A DNA stretch of 64,000 bases from Iris pallida. Its lineage: Eukaryota > Streptophyta > Magnoliopsida > Asparagales > Iridaceae. A program made the position numbers and the translations under genes. This document shows, one piece after another, positions 55,188 through 64,000 of this stretch (its first letter is position 1; each line of letters starts with the position of its first letter). The stretch is from assembly GCA_029216955.1 (NCBI GenBank), contig JANAVB010010791.1, forward strand, positions 9,711,721 through 9,775,720. Reading direction: 5' to 3'. The notes under the pieces were generated by a model. That model saw nothing but the letters and a program-made list of their open reading frames with translations. It was not told the DNA's origin and did no database searches.

Positions 55188-56786
55188 AGCGTCTCGTCTT
55201 GGAATTGTGCCACCTTGACTCTGTCCATTAGACTTGAACGCACTTGCAATTGCATCATTGTTGAATCAGCTCCTGGTACAATGGTTTCTCTTTCCAGTTT
55301 CTTCATCTCTTCTTCGGGCAGTACAATCTCCAGTCCAAGCTTTTCCATGTCCTCCAGCAAATGACGCTCCTTGGTCAAGAACATTACCATCGGGTATCGA
55401 CTAAGTGCATCTGCAACAACATTAACCTTATCCCGGATGATACTGCAGGTTGATGTCAAAATCCTTCATCAGCTCCAACCATCGTCTCTGTCGCATGTTC
55501 AGCTCCTTTTGAGTGAAAACATATTTAAGACTTTTGTGGTCTGTAAATATTTCCACTCTCTCTCCATAAAGGTAGTGCTTCCATAGCTTCAATGTAAATA
55601 TCACCGCTGCAAGCTCCAAATCATGCGTGGGATAGTTCTTCTCATGAGTCCGTAATTTCATAGATGCGTAAGCAATTACTTTTCCGTGTTGTTGAAGAAC
55701 GCAGCCCAATCCCTTACCGGAAGCATCACTGTAAATTGAGAAACCGCCGGTACCTGAGGGTAGCGCAAGTATCGACGCCGTTGTAAGCCTCTTCTTCAGT
55801 TCCTCAAATGCTGACTGGCTAGGCTTCCGACCAAACAAATTCTTCATTCTTCCTGGTGAGCTTCGTCATCGGCTCAACAATCCTGGAAAAATCCTTTACA
55901 AACTTCCGTTAGTAGCCAGCTAAACCCAAGAAACTTCTGATTTCTGCAACTGAACTTGGTGCAGTCCACTTCTCAATAGCAGCTATCTTCATTGGATCCA
56001 CCGAAAATTCCTTCTTTTGTGACAACATGGCCAAGAAAATCCACTTTGTCTAAGAAGAATTCGCATTTAGATAGCTTACCATAGAGCTTCTCCTTCCTTA
56101 AAGTTCCAAGAACTTTCCTCAGGTGCTCTTCATGCTCCTCTTCAGTCTTCGAGTAGATCAGAATGTCGTCGATGAAGACAACAACAAACTGATCCAGATA
56201 TTCATGGAAGACCTTGTTCATAAGGTTCATGAATACTGCAGGAGCATTTGTCAGTCCAAATGGCATGACCAAAAAATTCATATTGCCCATATTTGGTGTT
56301 GAACGCCGTCTTTGGAATATTCTCCTTCTTGACCTTGGTTTGATGATAGCCAGACCTGAGATCTATCTTCGAAAATACCTTAGCTCCACTTAGTTGATCA
56401 AATAGGTCGTCGATCCGGGGCATAGGGTACTTGTTCCTAATGGTGATGTTGTTCAGCGCCCGATAATCGATGCACATCTGCACGGTTCCATCCTTCTTGG
56501 GCACGAACAAAACTGGTGCTCCCCAGGGTGAAGCCCCAGTCTCTGATAAATCCTTGTGCCTTCAGTTCGTCAATCTGGTCCTTCATGTCCTTTGCCTCCT
56601 TGGGGTTGACTCTGTAGCATCCCGAGAAATAGGGGAAGAGCCGGGAACTAGATCGATGGTGAATTCCACACCTCGATCTGGCGGCAATCCTGGAAGACTA
56701 TCTGGAAAGACGTCCATGAATTCCGCTATGATAGGGTGAGGAGGCCCGGGTTCTTCGGTGATAGATGAGTAGGTAACACTCTTCAT
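55118..56786 (-). pseudogene. gypsy reverse transcriptase and RNase H, broken
   Basis: From high to low coordinates: a linker with [20 protein letters not shown] and [19 protein letters not shown] (56610-56740). Then [33 protein letters not shown] and [12 protein letters not shown] (about 56330-56510). The catalytic [10 protein letters not shown] follows (about 56150-56190), then RNase H with [19 protein letters not shown] (about 55690-55750), [20 protein letters not shown] (about 55495-55555) and [13 protein letters not shown]. At least three frame changes break it; the 56786, 56510 and 56290 pieces are not in one frame. Confidence 0.9.
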
Positions 56787-56860
56787 GTCTTTCGGAGCTC
56801 GAGAGATTTCAAACTCCGGTTCTCCTGGTGGGCTGAAGATTACACATCCTCTGTGACAAT

Positions 56861-57073
56861 CTATCGCTGCTCATTTAACCAGTCCATCCCTAGGACTACA
56901 TCATAGTTGGGTAACGGCATCACAAGCAAGGGTGTTAAGAATTTGTGGCCTGAGATAGTAATAGGGTATAGGTCCAAGTAAGACCGATGGTGGACCTCAT
57001 CGCCAGCAGGGCCGGAACGAGTGGTCTTTCCTTTGACCGTACTCTGGAAGGTTTTGGTTGCAAACACAAGCAT
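56861..57073 (-). pseudogene. Protease C-terminal remnant
   Basis: Contains [17 protein letters not shown], the conserved end of gypsy protease. The active-site Asp-Ser/Thr-Gly motif that should precede it by about 70 residues is absent, because the upstream sequence is only 160 bp of non-coding DNA before the LTR. Confidence 0.75.
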
Positions 57074-57204
57074 GGTAGCCTACCAGTCTATAACAAACAA
57101 AAATATTTACTTATAGTATATATTTCGGTCCTATGTCATGACAAATTGATGTTATAGTGTTCTAATTGTTTCTAGGTATGTTTTCCTAAGTTGTTGTTTT
57201 ACGG

Positions 57205-57230
57205 ACCTGCATGGGCCACCACTAAAAACA
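57205..57230 (-). other. Conserved box at the primer-site position of the inner element
   Basis: GACCTGCATGGGCCACCAC on the plus strand reads GTGGTGGCCCATGCAGGTC on the minus strand, starting about 8 bases inside the 5' LTR end. It is shared with 2587-2607 and, diverged, about 50042. It does not match the initiator-Met site (TGGTATCAGAGC) common in Tekay elements. Confidence 0.5.
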
Positions 57231-60200
57231 TGTCACGACCTGATCCCAAATAATTGGGTCGAACCGATCATGTCCAGCCTGTACCGTTAGTGAGACGGTG
57301 GCAGTAAGCTGTTCTATATGCAGGTATTCACAACAACATCTATACATTTGTCACAACTCAATATACGAAAATTTCAAAACTTTTACTCAACATCTGAAAA
57401 GTACAACTGGAAAGTACAACTGGAAAGTAAGAACTGAAATGAAATGCTGAATTCAAATTAACAAAATTCCAAAAACAACAAAACTAGAAAACTGGAAATG
57501 TCTAGCTAAGCGGTCGGCTCGTCGGCCTCAGGTCCTGCGTCCTCAAAGGGGGACTCTGGCAACACCACAGGGTACAGAACCGGATCATAATAGCTATTGT
57601 ACAATAGCTCAGCATCCTCAAGATCACCTAAAAATGTTGTCTCCAGTCAGGAGGGAGCAAGTACGAATATGTATCTCATATTTCAAATAATAATGGAAAA
57701 GTGCAGGCTTAAACAGTTGAAACAATATTTTTCCAGTAATTCTACGATTAAAAACAATGTGATTTGAATGTGTAATCGTCTATGACCGGCTTGGGTTATA
57801 CAATAGCGTCCTAGCGACGCGATTCGGCTTATCCCCGTGTGTAAGAGGGGTAAGCTCGCACAATCCTGCAATATAGGGGGGTATTGGCCATAAACGTTAC
57901 ACTATTCCCCCAATCCCCATAATCAATATCAATTAATATCTGAACCCTAGGAGAGGGTTCCGTGTAGCAATGTGGTTTAAACATGCAGCTAGACAATTAC
58001 TAAATAAAATACAAGAAAACATAACCGTAACTTGCCTCTGTTTAGTTGAATGGATCGGTAAAGTCGGTTCCGAGGAGGATGTCAGGTTCGTCTCCGAGAT
58101 CCTACAGTTGAGAACCTTGGCTTAGAACCAACATGAAACCATTCTAGATGTGCTAGTTACAATCTCTAGAAGTAGACCCTAGTCAGGTTTTAAGTTTATT
58201 AATTAATCTACCGAAAATCGTCTAACGTCGCAATCTACGTTCGTTATTATTTAATTAAAATAAGTCGGTTATTGATTAATTGGAAAAATGGCAATTACCG
58301 GTTAATTTGGCAAAACTTTGTATTTTTCATAATATATATAAAACTAGATTTTTTTCTTAAATGAGAAGATGTGAATTTGTTTAAATAATACAAACTTGTA
58401 ATTTTTCTAATTATTTTATGTGAGAAAATGATATTAATTCTCTATAAAATAATTAGTTATTTATTATTTTACGTGTTTACGTCAAACCAACAAACCAGGA
58501 AATAAATAAAATCTATTCTACGCAATACAGGGTCGCAGCAAAGAAAATAGAAAACTGGGCTTATGCCCTTACAATTATTTCATAAATGAAATTTAGAATA
58601 ATAATAAAACTCAGGTGAATCCTGAACGTCGGGAAGCGGTCCATTCAGCAGGCCGAAGCCCTGCACCAAAAAAACTAACAGCAGTACCCGTTCTGAAAAT
58701 AATTATAAATATAAATATTATATTAAAGAGTCTCAGATTGGTCCAATAATCATTCTTGGCTAATGCCTCAACGTCCAGAATGACTGGTTTCGTTTGCATT
58801 TCACTAGGGCCCATTGACCGGTACGGTCGTCGTTCAAAAATCCATTTAATAACCCTTTTGGAAAACTAGTTTTGAAAATCATATATATATAGTTTTACGA
58901 AAAAATTGGGCAGCATTTCCTCTATATCTGGAATAACCCAATACTGGAAAATTGTGCCAACCACACAAATAATATCCCAAACCAGGGAAATAACCCATGA
59001 TTTATTTCCACCACAAAATAAATATATAACCTAAATCACAGAACATTTCCAAAAGAAATTCGGAAAACCCGAAAATATCATAGAACCAACCTAATAGTTC
59101 GGAAATTCCGAAACTAACAGAAGATCTCAAAACCATAGAACTAAATCCGAAAGTCACAGAGCATTGCCGAACTAACTCGGAATTTCGAGAAGTCCCAAAG
59201 CTTAAAACCAAAACCAATCACAGCAAAAAAATACTACCGAAATGAACTTCGGAAATTTTCGAAATCGAAATCGTCTAAACCGAATCCCGTAACGGGATCG
59301 GGGACCAGAATCATCATCGACACGATAACGGGACACGGGAAAAACAGAATTATACCTTGGGTTGCTCGGCTAGAGCTCTCAGATGCAATAATAGAGATAG
59401 AAAATCACGTTCCCGCAGTCTCGGGAAAATCCCAACTCGCGGACAGCAGCGGGAAACCATCGAAACAGCGCTGGAAAGCGCTGTTGGAGCAGCGGGGCGC
59501 ACGCGGGAGGCGCGTGGAGACCAGGGCGGGGTCTGGCCGAGCAAAATCAGCGGCACCGGGCTAGGGCACGGCGGGGAATCGGGAGAGGGCGGCGCCGGGG
59601 TTGCTGGTGGCGAGGTTGCGCCAAGGCTCTGGCCAAGGAAGGCCGGCCGGGGGTGCCGGAGAGGGCCGAGAGGGGCGCCGGCCGGGCGTGCGTGGGCGGG
59701 ACGCGGCCGGTCGGAGGCTCGGGCGCGGGTGGCGAGGTCGCCAGAGGGGCGCGCACGGGCTGGTGATGGAGGGCGGTGTCGGGCTGGACGCGGCCGGAGT
59801 AGGGCGGCGCCGGGTTGGAGGCGATGGCTCCGACGGGTCGCGGACGGGAACGGGGCTCGGGGTCGGCCGGGCTCTTGGTCGCGGTTGGGGATGCTCTGGA
59901 GAGAGGGAGTGATGGGGAAGGGTTGAGTTGGTGAGAAGTTTAGGTGGTGAAGGGGTTTGCTTAAATGAGAGTGGGGATAAGTGGTGCTGGTGGGGAATTT
60001 GTGAGGGGAATGAATATGTGGAGGAGAGAAGAAATGGGGTGCTGGAGAATAGGGAGTGGGTAGGGAACGAAATGTGTGGAGAGGAGTGGTGAGGAGAGTT
60101 GTGAAGTGGAGGAAAAGAGGGGATGGCCTGGTCGTGGGGAGACCAGGCCAAGTGGGTTTTTGTTATATTTTTTTTTTGAATAAAAGTCGGGATTTTTAAA

Positions 60201-60350
60201 AGAATGATTAAAGATGGGTTCGGAACGGGATTAGGTTTCGGGAAACCGGGTTCGAACTCGAGGTAGGACTCCGGTCACTGGATCGGGGCAGGGCCACAAC
60301 CAAAAATCCAATGATAATTTTAAAAATAATATTTTTCCTAATTCCGACTA

Positions 60351-60444
<94 letters not shown>

Positions 60445-60494
60445 TTACGCTACAAATCCAATAATTAATAAATTCTAAAACTCTGGGTTTCACA
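57231..60494 (-). repeat. 5' LTR of the inner gypsy element, 3264 bp
   Basis: Aligns with 50279-53514 from end to end with scattered substitutions and small indels. It carries the same GC-rich island (about 59450-59890) with an open plus-strand frame of 189 codons (59357-59926), judged a composition artefact, and a longer (AAT)n array. Confidence 0.9.
60351..60443. repeat. (AAT)n array in the 5' LTR, about 93 bp
   Basis: Homologous to the array at 53398-53462, which is about 28 bases shorter. Confidence 0.95.
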
Positions 60495-63352
60495 TCTACA
60501 TATTCCATCCCCGAAAACAAATCCGGTAATCCATATCCTCAAAGAAATAACTCATACTTCTAATACATCTGCTACATCAAAAGTAATATGTCATAATCTT
60601 CCAGAGTCTTCCATAACCTTCTACGAGTCCTCATCCAATCCAAGTATGTCCTCAAGTCATGGCCTAATACGTTAACGATCCAGTCAGAAAAGAAAGAAAG
60701 TACAACCTCCAAACAAATATCGTACGATAGAAAATAAAGTAATAAAGTAAATGCAAAAAATAAAGGAACCAAATCATGTGAAACGAGACAATGTCATGTC
60801 ATGCAACCTGCAACATGAACAACTATGAGAATAACCATGATCAAGAAAAACACGACTATAAACCATGTGCAATTGAAATACCGTGTTCAATATGTGGTCG
60901 GCTTGGGTAGTACGGCACATCCGAAGATGGCTATTAATGATAGGGGTACGAAATGACATACATGAGGTGTATATGTGCTATTTTCGATATGTGCGATCTC
61001 AATTGAGCGTGACCACATACCTACTTGGCATTTTTCCCTCGTCGAGACACAAAATAATCAATAATGATAAGTCGTGATCAATGTACGATAGTTATGATCA
61101 ATATACGATAAACAAGTCACAAATCATGATCAATATACGATAAGCAAGTCACGATCACGACTATAGACAATAAACATGAATCATTACCAAGGAACATGAT
61201 CACGGACAAGAAACATAATCATGTGTAAAATCGTGTCGCAATATGAAATATGACATGACAAAAAAATGTTACAATTATAATGTATTGAGAAACATAAGGA
61301 GTGTACTTACCTTTTACCGGATGAGGGCAATCGTCTCTAATTCCACCTATAAAGGGTTAGGAAATAGTCAGATTCTATTCTAAAAAGTATCCCTAGACTT
61401 CTAGAAAATTCCTCAAATACTTAATCACTTCTAATTCCTAAATTACTAACCAATAATTAACTAACTAATACTCCACCAATTTATTTACTATTTGCTAAAC
61501 GCACTAATACCAATAACCAACGAAAGCCTATAAGACATATAGCCTAACTCTATATTAAAATCAAACCAATATTATTAGCCCAAACCAATCATAACCATTA
61601 AATTTTATTCAAAGCCCAAACTCGGCCTACTGATCCTGGCCATTCTCACATACCCATTTCTATTTTCTTTTTATTACTCCAGCGCAGGCCTGCTAAAGTC
61701 GACCAACATTCTGGCCCATTGATATTACAGCCGTCTTCTGCTTACTCTTTTATTTCTTTCTCTTTTCTAAAACTAAAGTTTAGGCCCAAAACCCGGCCCC
61801 AGATTCTCCAGGCCAACCCAGCCCACAAGACCCCTTAGAAACCCTAGCTCATGAATACGCACTCTCTCCCTCTCTCTCACACACACACCATTTACTCTTT
61901 CTCTGTTCGAAACACTCTCAGAGCAGCCGTTCTGACCTAATCCCCCCTTACATAGAGGCTAGAGAGAGCACAAATCTCCTAATAAAGAAGACGAAGAAGG
62001 AATGAAGAAGGAGAAGAGACGAAAAGGAGGAAGAACTCACCAAGAAAGGCAGCGCTCGGCCACGGTGCACCAAGAGGTGGCTACACGGTCAGATCCTGGC
62101 CACGACGGGTGGATCTGGAGGACGAGCGCCGGATTGAGTTTGAAGGGTCGACGCAGAAGCATTAAGGCAAATCTACTCTGGAAGGCGGTGCTGGAGGAGT
62201 TTGCGGCGGATCTCGAGGAGGCAAGACGCGGTGGTTTAGTTCGTCGCCGAAGAAGAGCTTAGGAAGGCGGAAGGTCTGCTTCCCAAGGCGAGGAAGAGAT
62301 CCCCGGCGTTGAAGCGGAGGAGAACTCGAGGCATCTTGTCAGGGTGCTCGACTAGTGAGCGGCATAGAGGAAGAGGCTGGCAGTGTCGCGCTGCTCGGTG
62401 ACTGGCGATGCACGCAGCTCGAGGAGCCCGATGTTCCCAAGGAGGTCGGAGGACGTTTCGTGGCTTGGACATGACATCAGCTACTCCAGGGTTCGACGAC
62501 GGACACAACAACGAAGGATTTCGGCAGAAGGGGTCCGGTCAGTGGCTGGACACAGCCAGGGGACACATATATGGAGATTAGGGTTAGGGTTTCTGATGTT
62601 GATTGTAACAATGTGTCCTCTAGACAGGACACAGGAATGGGATGTGTCGGTTGTACGAGGGTGTCCTTGTCTTCGGGGTCAGACCCGGGGACACGAGGGA
62701 GATGTAATTTGTGGATTTGGGTGATTGTGTCATGTCAGACACAAAAGTATGTAAATGTAGTAGTGTAGAGAAATTAATGAAATGTATGGACACGCTGACA
62801 CGACTAGACACAATAAAGATGTGTTGGTCACCGACACAATATGGACATGGTCATTAGGACCTCATAGAGATTTTGGGAATGATTAGCACTAATGGAGATT
62901 AGCCCTATTTATAGGCATAGTAGGCCCAAGAATCACATGGGCTAGGAATAGTCTAGAAGTACTTAGTTATAACTAACTCAGGTGCACATGCTAAATAATT
63001 AAGAGCACATGCTAATTAAACATATGGCTAACTAGTAATTAATTCTAGAAAGTTTTCACTCTAATCCCTATGCTAAAGGCTAATAGGAAATTACTAAAAT
63101 TAATTATCCTGCCATGGTACTTACAAGAATGCCACTCCACTCTCAAATATGAATAAACCACTCCACTTCTAAATAATTACATATTTGCCACTCCCTCTTC
63201 ATGAGCCAACTTCTAATCTAGAAATTACTAAAATGCCACTAGTAAATATTCAAAATATAAAAATATTGAAAGTAGTATTTATCTAAAATAATCTCAAACT
63301 AAAAATTTGAAAAAAAAATTCAAAAATTGGATTTTCGAAAACGGTAGTTACA
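60495..63352 (-). repeat. Outer gypsy LTR, main part
   Basis: Continuation of 50066-50278 after the inner element. It contains CAATATGTGGTCGGCTTGGG (60888), shared with 3105 and with 50805 in diverged form, a GC-rich island (61990-62560) and the end ACGGTAGTTACA. Total length with the first fragment is about 3.07 kb, like the LTR at 2613-5580. Frames in the island (62002-62262 and others) match nothing. Confidence 0.6.
61073..61160. repeat. Short tandem repeat with unit of about 32 bp
   Basis: ATGATCAATATACGATAA(A/G) with CAAGTCAC follows a shorter copy GATCAATGTACGATAG; two full and one partial unit within the outer LTR. Confidence 0.75.
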
Positions 63353-64000
63353 AATTTACCCACCTTAGACAAATTTCGTCCTCGAAATTTCAAATAGTAC
63401 GATTAGGCACGATTAGGAATATAGAAATAACATGAAGATTAAAATCAGTTCGGCACGATCATGAATAGAACCAGTATTTAAGAAAAGAATCTATTTAGTA
63501 CGAATAGGCAAGACTAAGATAATTGAATACAGAAATGTTACAGAGATAAAAATTTAGTTAGGCACGAAGTGGAAACGAAATTTTTTAAGACTAATCACTA
63601 TAATCACATACAAGGATTGGAAATAATTTAGCCCGATTAAACAATCGAATATTGAGATTTGAAAATAATACGATTAATAATGATCAGGAATATGCACGAG
63701 ATGGAAATGAGATTTAGTCACGACTAGTAGAATTAAAGTCATCGAGGCACGATCGTCGAAGCACGATCAAAATCGAAATTTAGGTACGACTGAAATATAG
63801 CCAAAATAGTATAGTCCTGTTTGGATTAGAATCTAATCATGATTAAGATCAAAATCAAGACCAAAATCATTTGGCACAGATATATAGTCATGGCGAGCAA
63901 ATCACTTGGCCATGACTAAGAAAAGTCTAAGTCATCTACGCACGATCGATTACAGAATCAAAGTTATGTTTACGATCGGAAGTTAAAATGTAAGCACATT
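63353..64000 (-). mobile_element. 3' internal end of another gypsy element
   Basis: Directly outside the LTR end at 63352 the plus strand reads AATTTACCCACCTTAGACAA, the counterpart of the polypurine tract (AAGGTGGGTAAATT on the minus strand), and then ATTTCGTCCTCGAAATT, which also follows the inner element's 3' LTR at 53533-53551. The rest has recurrent GCACGAT/ACGATTAG phrases and no coding frame. It must belong to an element whose pol lies to the right, outside the window. Confidence 0.6.

Larger units (their letters stand above)
50279..60494 (-). mobile_element. Inner Ty3/gypsy element (Tekay-like chromovirus), no gag, 10.2 kb
   Basis: Two LTRs in direct orientation, 50279-53514 and 57231-60494, align along their whole length. 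The 3.7-kb internal region holds pol on the minus strand in gypsy order: protease remnant, RT, RNase H, integrase. Only about 160 bp separate the 5' LTR from the protease remnant, so gag and the protease active site are missing. A purine tract (AAGGAGGAAAGAT, minus strand) precedes the 3' LTR. Flanks TATAC (50274-50278) and TCTAC (60495-60499) are a probable 5-bp target duplication with one mismatch. Frames are broken many times; the copy could only move with help, if at all. Confidence 0.85.

Noticed and set aside
62002..62262. Arg/Lys-rich 86-codon frame as a gene
   Set aside because: It lies in the GC-rich island of the outer LTR and is antisense to the element.

Overview
This window is plant nuclear DNA, almost certainly from an angiosperm with a large, repeat-rich genome. 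The evidence is one plant-specific calmodulin-binding protein gene, Ty1/copia and Ty3/gypsy (Tekay-like) LTR retrotransposons, a plant-type LINE, hAT, PIF/Harbinger and CACTA non-autonomous DNA transposons, tRNA-like SINEs and many long (AT)n arrays. I cannot settle monocot versus dicot from the sequence.

Only one gene looks intact: an intronless 594-codon reading frame on the minus strand (43838-45622). It encodes a protein with the plant calmodulin-binding domain at its C-terminus. Everything else is mobile-element sequence in various states of decay, simple repeats, or sequence in which I see nothing.

Layout. 1-5580: internal part and about 3 kb LTR of a decayed gypsy-type element on the minus strand. 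5581-12945: non-genic sequence with a GTCAA-rich tract, LTR-like remnants and one CACTA terminus. 12946-15600: LTR remnant and a copia pol relic on the plus strand. 16240-19456: a LINE relic on the minus strand, split at its reverse transcriptase box by two related hAT elements. 21640-22260: an L1-type ORF1 relic. 23200-31900: AT-array-flanked palindromes and SINEs, three hAT or Tourist-like elements (25419-27555), a 1.1 kb Harbinger-type element with a GC-rich core, and poly-C tracts. 32011-38685: a full-length but broken copia element with paired LTRs. 38886-39640: foldbacks and a SINE inside AT arrays. 40392-43800: more hAT-like and foldback elements. 43838-46114: the calmodulin-binding gene with a tandemly duplicated upstream segment. 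46578-47409: an snRNA-promoter-like relic and a hAT element. 49042-63352: a gypsy gag relic and its LTR, with a second gypsy element of 10.2 kb (3.2 kb LTRs, no gag) inserted into that LTR. 63353-64000: internal sequence of another gypsy copy.

The genes do not form a pathway; the window is best read as a layered record of insertions around one cellular gene. I did not find a convincing new biological system. The observations most worth testing are the snRNA-type promoter signals (USE plus TATA), the duplicated TATA segment upstream of the gene, the (AT)n-bounded SINE and foldback family, and the LTR shared by two internal regions.
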